DNA of 64,000 nucleotides, from the NCBI RefSeq assembly GCF_004117875.1, contig NZ_RAHW01000001.1, positions 682,001 through 746,000 on the forward strand. The letters are read 5' to 3'. Shown here piece after piece: positions 31,595 to 40,549 of the stretch. A program made the position numbers and the translations under genes. The notes below the pieces were generated by a model that saw only the letters and a list, made by a program, of their open reading frames with translations, searched no databases and was not told the DNA's origin. Origin of the DNA: Geomonas oryzae. Lineage in GTDB: Bacteria > Desulfobacterota > Desulfuromonadia > Geobacterales > Geobacteraceae. The number at the start of each line of letters is the position of its first letter. The first letter of the stretch is position 1.

Positions 31595-34459
31595 ATGACC
31601 GTAAAAGAAAAACCATACCCCGCCTCGTGCGGCATGCGCGAACGGATCATCGCCTACTTCAGCGTCATCTCGCTTGCCGGCTCGGCGGCGTTGATCCTCG
31701 TTCTCGTGTACGGCTCGGCCCGACTGGGGATCGAAGGGATCTACCCGCTCAAACAGGGCGAGATCGTGCGTCAGCTGGAGGACGCGGCTGACTTGAAGGT
31801 GGAGTCGGTGGTGACCTGGCTTGCCTCCAGGCGTGCCGAGCTTACCGTTGTCGCCAACTCGCGCGACTTCGTGAGGACGACCGAGTCGGCCCTGGCGGGA
31901 GGCGACGAGCCCGACGCGGCGGGTATCCAGTCACTCTCCCAGAATCTGCGCACACTGAAGATCATCTCTCCGGACACTTATACATCCGTCGTGCTGGTCA
32001 GCCCGGCAGGAAAGGTTCTGGCGGCGAGCGAGATGAACCTTGTCGGCGCCCGCTACCGCAACAAGGCGTTCGTGGAGGCCGCCCTCGCCGCCGGTGCAGC
32101 CGAGCACATCGACGTCGTCGGCGAAAGCGGCGGTCCGATGATCCTCATCGGCCGGAAGGTGCTGGTCCGGGACCGGGCGGGGAAGGTGACCGGAGACGTC
32201 GCCGGGGTGGTGGTTGCCGAGGCCGGCCCGCGGCCCAGTTTCGAAGCTCTTACGCTGCTTCCCGGCACGGCCGGTGCGCAAAGCGTCATGATTCTCGTGG
32301 GCCCGCGCGGCGAGCTGCTCGCATCGGTTCCGGAACAGAGACGGACCCCGACAAGCAGGGATGCTCTCACGGAAAAACTGACCGGGCGGGTTCTCGGGAA
32401 GACGGCTTCGTCGCAATTGGAGACGCTTCGTGACGGCAGAAGGTTCTTCGCCACCTACCGTTACCTCGAGGTCGGGGGGGGCGGGAGGTGGGGCATCGCC
32501 GTCGCGGTCGACGAGGAGACGGCCTTCGCCCCCCTGGCGGCGACGAGGAGCCGGGCGGCCCTCTTCGGACTCGCCATGATTTCCGGTGCACTGCTCTTCG
32601 TGTGGTGGGGAGCCGGCAGGATTGCGAGCCCGATCAGGGAGTTGCGCAGAAGCGTCGCCGCACTCGAGGGGGGGGATTTCTCCGCCCGTACCGCCGCGGC
32701 TAACGGTGCCACCAAAGAGATCGCCGAGCTTGGCGCGGCTTTCAACAGCATGGCCGAACGCATCGCCAACTGGCACGAGGAGCTGGAGCGGCAAGTCGCC
32801 GAAAGGACCAGGGAGCTGGAACGGGAGAAGGAGAACGCGCGCCGCTACCTCGATGTCGCCGCGGTTATGCTGCTCCTCGTGGATACCGGCGGGCGCATAG
32901 CGATGATCAACCGCACCGGGGCCGTGCTGCTGGGGGGGACCGTGGAGGAGCTCCGCGGCATGGACTGGTGCGAAAACTTCGTCCCGGCGGAGGAGAAGAG
33001 GGAAGTCCGCGAGATCTTTGACGGCCTGGTGCGCGGCGAGCACGAGTTCCTCGAGTTCTTCGAAAACCGCATCGTCACCAGGGACAAGGGGATGCGTCTC
33101 ATCTCGTGGCACAACATCCTGCTGCGCGACGATCAAGGCAAGGTGCAGGGGGTGCTGAGTTCCGGAACCGACATCACGGAGAAGCGCCAGGGAGACCTGC
33201 AGCGACGGGAACTGGAGCGACAGCTGCTGCACACCCAGAAGCTGGAGAGTTTGGGCGTGCTGGCGGGCGGGGTGGCCCACGACTTCAACAACCTGCTCAT
33301 GGTTATCGGCGGGAACCTCGAGCTGGTCCGTCACGTGGTGGAACCAGAGAGCCCGGCGATAAAGTACCTGGACAACGCCTACCAGGCGGCCAAGCGCGCG
33401 GGCGATCTCACCCGCCAGATGCTGGCGTACTCGGGCAAGGGGGGATACACCCTGCAGGTGGTCGACCTGAACCGGCTTGTAGGTGAGAACGTGGACCTGA
33501 TGAAGGCGTCGGTGCGCAAGGGAGCGGTCCTCACCGCGCAGTTGCAGCCGGGTGTTCCTTCGTTCGAAGCCGACCCGGGGCAGATGCAGCAGGTGATCGT
33601 GAACCTGATCACCAACGCCCTCGAAGCGGTAGGGGAGGGGGGTATCGTCACGGTGAGCACCGGCGTGGCCGAGGTGGGTGCTGCGGAGCTTGCTATCAGC
33701 AGGCTGGACGAGAAGCCGGTGGCGGGGAGCTTCATCGTCCTCGAGGTCGCCGACAACGGTGCCGGCATGGACCGCGCCACCTGCGACCGTATGTTCGATC
33801 CATTCTTCTCTACGAAGTTTACCGGGCGCGGGCTGGGACTCTGCGCCGTGCAGGGGATCGTACGCGGGCACGGCGGAGCCATCCTGGTGCGCTCTGAAAC
33901 AGGGGAGGGGACCAGCGTCAAGGTGCTGTTACCCGTTCCCGAACCGCAACCGGTTGAGAAGAGCGTTGCGGAAAAGCTCGAACCGACGACCATCGTCGAG
34001 AGAGCGGTGGCGCGCGAGGACGCGGCGAAGAGCTCACCCGGCGCCGAGGCGGGGATACCGCTCCCGGAGGATGCGGGGGAAGAGGGGACGGTGCTCATTG
34101 TCGACGACGAGGAGATGGTGCGACTGGTCTGCCGGGCCATGGTGCGGGGGCTTGGCTACCCGACCTTGATCGCAGGTGACGGTGCGGAAGCGGTCGCCCT
34201 GTTCCGGGAGCACGCTGAAAAAATCGCCGCGGTGATCATGGATCTCTCCATGCCAGGGATGGATGGGATCACCGCGGCGGATGAGTTGCGCCGCATTCGG
34301 CCGGGGGTGAAAATCGTGCTCTCAAGCGGTTACAGCGCGGCGGAGGAGGCAAGAAGGCTCTCCGGCCAGAAGGGGGCGCAGTTCATACAGAAACCGTACG
34401 ACCTGGAATCCCTGAGGAAGGCCTTGGGCGCACTGTCCGGGGGTACCGCTGCTACTTGA
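31595..34459 (+). CDS. Hybrid sensor histidine kinase with C-terminal receiver
   Basis: About 954 residues. A TM helix (about 17-36) leads to a periplasmic Cache-type sensor (about 37-315), a second TM helix, HAMP, coiled coil, PAS, an NtrB-like HisKA with GGVAHDFNNLLMVIGGNLELV, HATPase_c (NLITNALEAVGEGG, DNGAGMD, FSTKFTGRGLGL) and a C-terminal receiver (VDDEEMVRLV, MDLSMPGMDG, QKPYDL). The start is uncertain: the ATG at 31595 lacks a clear ribosome-binding site, and a Met at about residue 14 is an alternative. Its end overlaps the convergent peroxidase gene by 8 bp. The leader 31372-31594 holds no gene. Confidence 0.88.
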   Translation: MTVKEKPYPASCGMRERIIAYFSVISLAGSAALILVLVYGSARLGIEGIYPLKQGEIVRQLEDAADLKVESVVTWLASRRAELTVVANSRDFVRTTESALAGGDEPDAAGIQSLSQNLRTLKIISPDTYTSVVLVSPAGKVLAASEMNLVGARYRNKAFVEAALAAGAAEHIDVVGESGGPMILIGRKVLVRDRAGKVTGDVAGVVVAEAGPRPSFEALTLLPGTAGAQSVMILVGPRGELLASVPEQRRTPTSRDALTEKLTGRVLGKTASSQLETLRDGRRFFATYRYLEVGGGGRWGIAVAVDEETAFAPLAATRSRAALFGLAMISGALLFVWWGAGRIASPIRELRRSVAALEGGDFSARTAAANGATKEIAELGAAFNSMAERIANWHEELERQVAERTRELEREKENARRYLDVAAVMLLLVDTGGRIAMINRTGAVLLGGTVEELRGMDWCENFVPAEEKREVREIFDGLVRGEHEFLEFFENRIVTRDKGMRLISWHNILLRDDQGKVQGVLSSGTDITEKRQGDLQRRELERQLLHTQKLESLGVLAGGVAHDFNNLLMVIGGNLELVRHVVEPESPAIKYLDNAYQAAKRAGDLTRQMLAYSGKGGYTLQVVDLNRLVGENVDLMKASVRKGAVLTAQLQPGVPSFEADPGQMQQVIVNLITNALEAVGEGGIVTVSTGVAEVGAAELAISRLDEKPVAGSFIVLEVADNGAGMDRATCDRMFDPFFSTKFTGRGLGLCAVQGIVRGHGGAILVRSETGEGTSVKVLLPVPEPQPVEKSVAEKLEPTTIVERAVAREDAAKSSPGAEAGIPLPEDAGEEGTVLIVDDEEMVRLVCRAMVRGLGYPTLIAGDGAEAVALFREHAEKIAAVIMDLSMPGMDGITAADELRRIRPGVKIVLSSGYSAAEEARRLSGQKGAQFIQKPYDLESLRKALGALSGGTAAT

Positions 34460-35489
34460 GCTTTGGCTGTGGCGTCGTGTCGGAGCTCGGCGGAAGGAGC
34501 GGGTATCCGATCCTCGGCTCCTTGCCGGTCAGCGCATGCAGGAAGGCCACGGTATCGTCCACCTCATGTTCGGATAATTTGATGCCGAGTTGAGCCGAAG
34601 CCATGACCGCCACCGCGTCGCGCAGCTTCCAGACCTTCCCTGAATGGAAGTAGGGCTGGGTGAAGGCGACGTTGCGCAGGGAAGGGGCCTTGAAGACGTA
34701 GCGGTCGCTCTCGGTGTTGGTGACCATGAAGCGGCCGGTATCGCCGGCCGGGCGGATCTCGGTGGCGGGAGCCTCCCGCACGCCGAAGGGGTAGTAATCG
34801 GCCCCGCCGACGTTGATCCCGGCGTGACAGGGGGCGCACCCCTTGTTCATGAAGACCTTGAGCCCCCTTTTCTGCGCGGCGCTCAGGGCCTTGGCGTCCC
34901 CTTCCAGGAAGCGGTCAAACGGGGCGTTCGGGGTGGTCAGGGTCGCCTCGAAGACCTCGATTGCCCTCGCCATGTTGTCGAAGCTGACGGGGTCTTTCTG
35001 CTTTGGAAAGGCCGCCCGGAAAAGAGGTCCATACCCCGGGATACTCTTCAGCGTCTTCACCACGAGCTCCGGGTTGCTGTTCATCTCGACGTTGGCTTGG
35101 ACCGGCCCCTTCGCCTGCGTCTGCAGGTCCTTCGCCCTCCCGTCCCAAAACTGTGCAGCATCGAACACCGCGTTGAAGACGGTGGGAGAGTTGCGCGGCC
35201 CTTTCTGCCAGCCGTGCCCCACTGCAGTTTCCTGCAGATCCGCCCCGAAAAGCCCTACGTTATGGCAAGTGTTACAGCTGATGAGCTGCGAGCTGGAAAG
35301 CCGCGGATCGAAGAAAAGTTTCTTTCCAAGTTCGATTTTCGCGGCGGTGGCAGGGTTCTCCTTCAGCGATGGAGCCTTGGACGGGATCGGTTTGAAGAGC
35401 TTCTTCGCCTGCGTCGTCAGTTCATCGGCGGCGAACGCGGAGTTGCCAAGGCAAAGTAGTGCGAGCAACAATGACGCCCTCTTTTTCAT
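34452..35489 (-). CDS. Dihaem cytochrome c peroxidase (MacA/CcpA-like)
   Basis: Periplasmic enzyme that reduces H2O2 with electrons from c-type cytochromes. 345 residues with a signal peptide (1-20, AFA). Two c-type haem sites are visible: CNTCH (72-76, low-potential haem) and CAPCH (218-222, high-potential haem). SPTVFNAVFDAAQFWDGRAKDL and a C-terminal SLRNVAFTQPYFHSG are standard for the MauG/CcP family. In Geobacter, the homologue MacA also links to metal respiration; that role here is inference. AGGAGG precedes the ATG. It converges on the hybrid kinase gene. Confidence 0.95.
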   Translation of the reverse strand: MKKRASLLLALLCLGNSAFAADELTTQAKKLFKPIPSKAPSLKENPATAAKIELGKKLFFDPRLSSSQLISCNTCHNVGLFGADLQETAVGHGWQKGPRNSPTVFNAVFDAAQFWDGRAKDLQTQAKGPVQANVEMNSNPELVVKTLKSIPGYGPLFRAAFPKQKDPVSFDNMARAIEVFEATLTTPNAPFDRFLEGDAKALSAAQKRGLKVFMNKGCAPCHAGINVGGADYYPFGVREAPATEIRPAGDTGRFMVTNTESDRYVFKAPSLRNVAFTQPYFHSGKVWKLRDAVAVMASAQLGIKLSEHEVDDTVAFLHALTGKEPRIGYPLLPPSSDTTPQPKLK

Positions 35490-35582
35490 GACTGCCTCCT
35501 ATTAGAAAGGTGAGATGGGCAAAACCATTAAAAGGTACCCCCAGGGGGCGATGTGTCAACTGCGGGCCTGTCCCAACCAAGG

Positions 35583-35650
35583 CAAAATCCCCCCTGTCCC
35601 CCCTTCGCCAAGGCTACGGCGGGCAAGCTCCCCCTTCGCAAAGGGGGGAA
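35583..35650. repeat. REP-like element (CCCCTTCGC/AAGGGGGG type)
   Basis: Two C-runs (CCCCCCTGTCCCCCCTTCGC and TCCCCCTTCGCAAAGGGGGG); the second is a palindrome. It lies in the 341-bp spacer between the peroxidase and NfnB genes, which contains no gene. Confidence 0.65.
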
Positions 35651-35778
35651 CGTGCCGCCTACTGCTCTGCTTAATGGAACCGTCGCTCTCCCCAGAATTT
35701 CCTGAAGACCTTGGGGCAGTGGGATCTGCTTTTCGTTCTTGTAGGGGGGCTGCTGTAACAGCAATGGGATAAAAGAAA

Positions 35779-35805
35779 AGGGGGAGGGCCGTAGGCCCTC
35801 CCCCT
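35779..35805 (-). terminator. Terminator downstream of nfnB
   Basis: Perfect 12-bp stem AGGGGGAGGGCC/GGCCCTCCCCCT with loop GTA. On the minus strand it lies 26 bp after the nfnB stop and is followed by TTTTCTTTT. Confidence 0.85.
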
Positions 35806-35830
35806 CTTTGCGCGGATGTTACTGCTTAAA

Positions 35831-37240
35831 TTATCGTTTCAGGTAGGCATCGATGGAAGCGGCTGCCTGCTTGCCGTCGCCCATGGCGAGGATGACGGTG
35901 GCGCCGCCCCTGACGATGTCGCCTCCGGCGAAGACGCCGGGAATGCTGGTCTCGCCGTTCTCGTCGGCGACGACGTTGCCCCACTTGTTCAGCTTGAGGT
36001 CCGGTGCGGTGGCGGTCAAGAGCGGGTTCGCGTTGGTGCCGACCGCGTTGATCACGATTCCCGCCGGGATGTCGTACTCGGAGCCGGGAATCGCCTGCGG
36101 ACGACGGCGACCGGAGTCGTCGGCGGGTCCAAGCTCCATGCGCTGGCAGCGCAGCGCCTTAACCCAGCCGTCCTCGGTGGCGACGATCTCGAGAGGGGCG
36201 GTGAGCATGATGAACTCGACCCCTTCTTCCTTGGCGTGCTTGATCTCCTCTACCCTCGCCGGCATCTCCGCTTCGCCGCGGCGGTAGATGATCATGGCGC
36301 GCTTGGCGCCGAGCCTTTTCGCCGTTCTGACGCAGTCCATCGCCGTGTTGCCGCCGCCGATGACGGCGACCTCGTCGCGCTGCAGGATCGGCGTGGCGCT
36401 GTCCTCTCTGCGCCCCGCCTCCATGAGGTTTACGCGGGTGAGGAACTCGTTGGCGGCGTACACCCCCTTGAGGTTCTCCCCCGGGATGTTGAGCATGGTG
36501 GGGAGCCCGGCGCCGTTGGCGATGAAGACCGCATCGAACTCGCTGCGCAGCTCGGCGATGGTGAGGGTCTTGCCGATGATCACGTTGCACTCGATGGTGA
36601 CGCCCAACTGTGCGAGCACGGCGACCTCGCGGTCGATGATCTCCTTGGGTAGGCGGAACTCCGGGATTCCGTAGCGGAGCACGCCGCCGGTGTCGTGGAG
36701 CGCCTCAAAAATGGTCACCTTGTGACCCTGGCGTGCAAGCTCTCCGGCGGCGGTCAGCCCGGCGGGGCCGCAGCCGACCACGGCCACCGACTTGCCGGTC
36801 GGCTCAGGCGTGGGCTCGGAGAGAAGGCGGTCCGGGTGCTGCATGGCCCAGTCGGCCACGTAGCGCTCGAGGTAGCCGATGGCGACCGCGTCACCCTTCT
36901 TGCCGCGGATGCAGAGCGCCTCGCACTGGGTCTCCTGGGGGCAGACCCTGCCGCAAACGGCCGGGAGCGCGTTGTCGCCGCGCAGTATCTGGGCAGCACG
37001 CGGCATGTCCTCGCAGGCGAGCGCGTCGATGAATTCCGGGATGGAAACGCCCACCGGACAGCCCGCGACGCAGTTTCTCGTCTTGCATTGCAGGCAGCGC
37101 TTCGCCTCGGAGAGCGCCTGATCCTCGGAGAGACCCAGGTTGACCTCCTCGAAGTTCTTGTTCCGCTCGTCCGCCGGCAGCTCCGGCATGTGTACCCTGT
37201 CTATCGCCATCCTCTCTTTGGGGGAAAGGTCGTTGCTCAC
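35831..37240 (-). CDS. nfnB: NfnB-like subunit of NADH-dependent ferredoxin:NADP+ oxidoreductase (GltD-like)
   Basis: 469 residues, cytoplasmic. The N-terminal domain has cysteine clusters for two [4Fe-4S] centres (CLQCKTRNCVAGCP and CGRVCPQETQCEALC). Then come the FAD motif VVGCGPAGLTAAGELA, an NADPH motif VIGGGNTAMDCVRTAKRLGAK and the C-terminal GVFAGGDIVRGGATVILAMGDGK. Members annotated as glutamate synthase small subunit share this architecture. The directly overlapping NfnA-like gene and the absence of a gltB favour an Nfn bifurcating transhydrogenase, which interconverts NADH plus reduced ferredoxin and NADPH. Confidence 0.9.
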   Translation of the reverse strand: MSNDLSPKERMAIDRVHMPELPADERNKNFEEVNLGLSEDQALSEAKRCLQCKTRNCVAGCPVGVSIPEFIDALACEDMPRAAQILRGDNALPAVCGRVCPQETQCEALCIRGKKGDAVAIGYLERYVADWAMQHPDRLLSEPTPEPTGKSVAVVGCGPAGLTAAGELARQGHKVTIFEALHDTGGVLRYGIPEFRLPKEIIDREVAVLAQLGVTIECNVIIGKTLTIAELRSEFDAVFIANGAGLPTMLNIPGENLKGVYAANEFLTRVNLMEAGRREDSATPILQRDEVAVIGGGNTAMDCVRTAKRLGAKRAMIIYRRGEAEMPARVEEIKHAKEEGVEFIMLTAPLEIVATEDGWVKALRCQRMELGPADDSGRRRPQAIPGSEYDIPAGIVINAVGTNANPLLTATAPDLKLNKWGNVVADENGETSIPGVFAGGDIVRGGATVILAMGDGKQAAASIDAYLKR

Positions 37241-38094
37241 TTTGCCACCTCCTTAGCCAGTTTGCAGCCCTCGGCTGCGTGCCTTGCCGCCTCTTCCTTG
37301 CGATAGCTGGTGAGGCGGTCGGAAAGGCCGTCGAAGTCAACCAGGTGCGCGTCGAATTCGGGGCCGTCCACGCAGGCGAATTTGGTCTGGTTGCCCACCT
37401 GTACGCGGCAGCCGCCACACATACCGGTGCCGTCGATCATGATCGGGTTGAGGCTCACGATGGTCTCGATCCCCGGCTCGCGGGTGATGTTCGCCACCGC
37501 CTTCATCATCGGAACCGGGCCGACCGCGAAAACCGCCTGCGGCACGCGCTCTGGGTCGGCGAGCATCTCGGAAAGAGGACCGGTCACGAACCCCTTGTAC
37601 CCCTGGCTGCCGTCCTCGGTGGTGATGATCAGGTTTTTCGAGAGGGCGCCCAGCTCGTCGGCCAGGATGACGTACTTCTCGGAACGACCGCCGATGATGG
37701 TGGTGATCTCGTTCCCCGCCTCGGCGAGCGCCTTCACGAGCGGGAAGAGGACTGCGGTGCCGACCCCGCCACCGACGCAGACGACTCTGCCCCAGTTAGT
37801 GATGTGGGTTTCCTTGCCCAGGGGGCCTGCGACGTCGCGGATGAAGCCGCCTGCGGGCGTTGCCACGATCTTCCGGGTCGAGGCGCCGATGGCCTGGATG
37901 AAGAGGGTGATGGTCCCGGCGGCCTGATCGGCGTCGCCGATGGTGAGCGGGATGCGTTCCTCGCCCTGGTCGAGGCGGACGATGACGAACTGTCCAGCCT
38001 TTCTTGCACGCGCGATGCGGGGGGCGACCAGCACCATCTTGTGGAGGTTTTCCGCGAGAATCTCGTTGCTTACAACTTCGAACATTGGGGTCAC
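37237..38094 (-). CDS. nfnA: NfnA-like subunit (FAD/NAD-binding, [2Fe-2S])
   Basis: 285 residues. A ferredoxin-reductase-type FAD domain (about 1-95) is followed by an NAD-binding domain (GGVGTAVLFPLVKAL) and a C-terminal [2Fe-2S] site with MCGGCRVQV and a later FACVDGPEF. This is the layout of the Nfn alpha subunit and of SudB/dihydroorotate dehydrogenase electron-transfer proteins. It overlaps nfnB by four bases, which indicates coupled, stoichiometric translation. AAGAAGGTGA precedes the ATG. Confidence 0.9.
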   Translation of the reverse strand: MTPMFEVVSNEILAENLHKMVLVAPRIARARKAGQFVIVRLDQGEERIPLTIGDADQAAGTITLFIQAIGASTRKIVATPAGGFIRDVAGPLGKETHITNWGRVVCVGGGVGTAVLFPLVKALAEAGNEITTIIGGRSEKYVILADELGALSKNLIITTEDGSQGYKGFVTGPLSEMLADPERVPQAVFAVGPVPMMKAVANITREPGIETIVSLNPIMIDGTGMCGGCRVQVGNQTKFACVDGPEFDAHLVDFDGLSDRLTSYRKEEAARHAAEGCKLAKEVAK

Positions 38095-38196
38095 CTTCTT
38101 GGAAAAGGATATGCTGCAGCTGTTTTAGCGTAGTGAATACGATATCAGCAGCGAGGGGGGGAGGGCAAGGAAGTATACGGAAAAGCAGGGGTAATG

Positions 38197-38226
38197 AACA
38201 ATTGACAATGGAGGATCAACAATGGA
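38197..38226. repeat. AATTGACAATGG short repeat
   Basis: AACAATTGACAATGG and ATCAACAATGG in tandem. Related to the TTGACAA arms at 22245-22454; no inverted partner here. Confidence 0.5.
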
Positions 38227-38257
38227 CGGCTAGGTTGCCTCAAACGCCATGCCGTCC

Positions 38258-38400
38258 ATCCCCTCTCCCCCCGGGAGAGGGTGGCCGAAGGCCGGGTGAG
38301 GGAGGTGCCACGAAGGGATACTTTGACGAGTGGTGGGAAGCTACCTGGGCGGCCATTACAACGCCCTCACCCCGGCCCTCTCCCGATGGGCGAGGGAGAA
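38258..38400. repeat. REP/BIME-like inverted pair
   Basis: Unit 38258-38302 (CCCTCTCCCCCCGGGAGAGGG...GGGTGAGGG) and inverted unit 38362-38398 (GCCCTCACCCCGGCCCTCTCCC...). They fill most of the 339-bp spacer between nfnA and the permease gene; nothing else is seen there. Confidence 0.8.
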
Positions 38401-38433
38401 GTCGGCAGGAGTGGGAGGAGCAGGGGAGGGGGA

Positions 38434-39309
38434 CTAAGCCTTCACCTTGTAGGTCGCGCAGACGATGCCGGCGAAGATGAGCACGATGCCCGTGATGTGG
38501 AAGCCCTGCAGCGTTTCGCCTAAGAACATAACCGCCATGATGGTGGAAAAGGCGGGCATCAGGTGCACGAACTGCCCGCCGACGTGCGGCCCGACCTTAC
38601 GCAGGCCGTGGTTCCAGGCGGTGAAGGCGACCACCGACGCGAGGACGCCGACGTACAGAACGCTCAGCACGGTAGGGAGGTTGATGGTCATGTGATGACC
38701 GGCCGAGATCTCCCAGGCGTAGAACGGGGCGAGGAGCACGAGGCCGACCACGGTCATGGAAAAGAGGAACACGAACGGGTTCAGTCCCTGGGGGTAGCGC
38801 TTGATGGCCACCGAGTAGAGCGCCCACGCGATTGCCGCGAGGAGCACCAGGAGGTCGCCGCGGTTGAAGGTGAGCGTGAGGATGCGGGCCGGGTCGCCGC
38901 GCAGGATGATGGCGGCGACGCCGATGAGCGACAGGAAGACCCCGGCGTGCTGGCGCAGCATGACGCGCTGCCCGTAGAAGATGCGCGCGAACATGATGAT
39001 GAAGATGGGGATGGCCGAGTTGACGAGGGCCGCGTTGATGGCGGTGGTCCAGTGCATCGCCATGTAGATCAGATAGTTGAAGAGGGTGACGGCGAAGAGG
39101 CCGGATATGGCGACAAGGGGCAGGTTGGCGCGCAGGATGGGCCATTCCTTACGCAGGCGCGGCAGCGCGATCGGGAGGAGCACGACGAGGGCGACGACCC
39201 AGCGCCAGAAGACGAAGCCCGCGGGAGGGATGACGTTGTTCATCGCCCGGCTGATCACGAAGTTACCGGACCAGATGAGGGCGCTCAGGGTAAGAAGGAG
39301 GTACGGCAT
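38434..39309 (-). CDS. EamA/DMT-superfamily permease
   Basis: 291 residues with about ten hydrophobic helices in two EamA-type halves. The first half begins MPYLLLTLSALIWSGNFVISRAM and contains PPAGFVFWRWVVALVVLLPIA. The second half begins LLVLLAAIAWALYSVAIKRY, with a later ASVVAFTAWNHGLRKVG. I chose the ATG at 39307-39309 because GCAGGTG lies just upstream; a TTG 33 bases earlier would add a hydrophilic extension. Probably exports a metabolite or amino acid; the substrate is not readable. It stands apart from the neighbouring redox operons. Confidence 0.9.
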   Translation of the reverse strand: MPYLLLTLSALIWSGNFVISRAMNNVIPPAGFVFWRWVVALVVLLPIALPRLRKEWPILRANLPLVAISGLFAVTLFNYLIYMAMHWTTAINAALVNSAIPIFIIMFARIFYGQRVMLRQHAGVFLSLIGVAAIILRGDPARILTLTFNRGDLLVLLAAIAWALYSVAIKRYPQGLNPFVFLFSMTVVGLVLLAPFYAWEISAGHHMTINLPTVLSVLYVGVLASVVAFTAWNHGLRKVGPHVGGQFVHLMPAFSTIMAVMFLGETLQGFHITGIVLIFAGIVCATYKVKA

Positions 39310-39432
39310 GGTGACACCTGCTATGGCGAACCTGCGCGCCAAGCGCTACGGTCCGTAAACTGGAGATTGCCCGTGAGGGCGGCGCCAAAGCGCAAAGACT
39401 CTCTCATTTCGCACGGTTGGTCAAGCAAATTG

Positions 39433-39567
39433 AACAGGGATGAAGGGGATAAAGGCGATAGAGGCGAGGGGGACTGGCTCCAAAGGTGCCAGTCCCCTTC
39501 CATTCGGAAGATGAAATAAGGATTTATGAGTAAAGAGACAGGCACCTGGCGGAGCCAGTCCCCTTCG
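39433..39567. repeat. GCCAGTCCCCTTC repeats with a 10-bp hairpin
   Basis: GGGGACTGGC (39469-39478) pairs perfectly with GCCAGTCCCC (39488-39497), and GCCAGTCCCCTTC recurs at 39554-39566. AGGGATGAAGGGGATAAAGG (39436-39455) is another repetitive stretch. It occupies the spacer between the permease start and the floxA-like stop. No gene seen. Confidence 0.65.
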
Positions 39568-39572
39568 TACAG

Positions 39573-40415
39573 TTAGAACTCCTGCGACATAGCCTTCACT
39601 TCGCGTGCGGTGAAAACCGGGCCGTCCTTGCAGACGTAGACGTTACCCACGTTACAGCGGCCGCACTTGCCGACGCCGCACTTCATCCTGTTCTCGAGGG
39701 TCGTGTAGATGTTGTCGTCGGAGAACCCGAGACGCTCCAGAACCGGCAGCGTGAACTTGATCATGATCGGGGGACCGCAAACAAGGGCGATGGTGTTCTC
39801 GGAACTCGGCGCAGTCTCTTCGAGGACGGTCGGGACGAAACCCACCTTGCCGTCGAAGTCGGGCCCCGCACCGCCGGGGTCGACGCATTTCACCAGGCGC
39901 ACGTCGTCGCGCTCCTGCCATTCCTTCAGTTCGTGCTTGTAGACCAGGTCCGCCTCGGAGCGGGCGCCGTAGACGATGGTGATGTCCTTGAACTTGTCGC
40001 GCAGGTCGAGACAGTTCCAGATCACGGTCCGAAGCGGCGGAAGCGCGATGCCGCCGGCGATGAAGACGAGGCTCTTGCCGTAGAACTGCTCGATCGGGAA
40101 GGAGTTGCCGTAGGGGCCGCGCACCCCGACCGTATCGCCGACCTCGAGCCTTCTGAGCGACTCGGTCACGCGGCCGACGCTCCGGAAGCAGCACTCGATG
40201 TAACCCTTGCGGGTCGGGGCCGAGGCGATGCAGAAGGTAGACTCGCCGAAGCCGAAGGATGAGTACTCGGCGAACTGGCCCGCCCTGAAGGCGAATTTCT
40301 CCCGGACCTCTTCGTCCTGGAAGACCAGGCGCAGCGTCCTGACATCCGGGGTCTCGTCGACGATGGCCTCGATGGTGGCGAGGTTGGGGAGGTAGATGTT
40401 ATTAGATTGGCACAT
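39573..40415 (-). CDS. FloxA-like FAD/NAD(P)-binding oxidoreductase subunit
   Basis: 280 residues from the ATG at 40415; upstream in-frame codons lie within a REP element. A ferredoxin-reductase FAD domain (FRAGQFAEYSSFGFGESTFCIAS) is followed by an NAD-binding domain (VFIAGGIALPPLRTVI, YGARSEADLVYK) and a C-terminal [2Fe-2S] site CGVGKCGRCNVGNVYVCKDG. This is the hydrogenase/sulfur-reductase gamma-like protein that takes electrons from NADH in Flox-Hdr complexes. Last gene of the hdrCBA-mvhD-flox operon. Confidence 0.88.
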   Translation of the reverse strand: MCQSNNIYLPNLATIEAIVDETPDVRTLRLVFQDEEVREKFAFRAGQFAEYSSFGFGESTFCIASAPTRKGYIECCFRSVGRVTESLRRLEVGDTVGVRGPYGNSFPIEQFYGKSLVFIAGGIALPPLRTVIWNCLDLRDKFKDITIVYGARSEADLVYKHELKEWQERDDVRLVKCVDPGGAGPDFDGKVGFVPTVLEETAPSSENTIALVCGPPIMIKFTLPVLERLGFSDDNIYTTLENRMKCGVGKCGRCNVGNVYVCKDGPVFTAREVKAMSQEF

Positions 40416-40430
40416 AGCTTTACTCTCTCG

Positions 40431-40542
40431 TACCCCCACCCCCCTTGCGGGGGAGGGCCGGGGTGGGGGGGAAGTGGCCATCGGCGTTGTCGTCGGCACC
40501 TTCACCCACCCCCCGACCCCCTCCCGTCAAGGGAGGGGGAGA
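40431..40542. repeat. REP/BIME-like inverted pair
   Basis: TACCCCCACCCCCCTTGCGG... (40431-40471) faces TCACCCACCCCCCGACCCCC... (40502-40542) in the gap between the two flox-like genes. Confidence 0.75.
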
Positions 40543-40549
40543 GATGTGG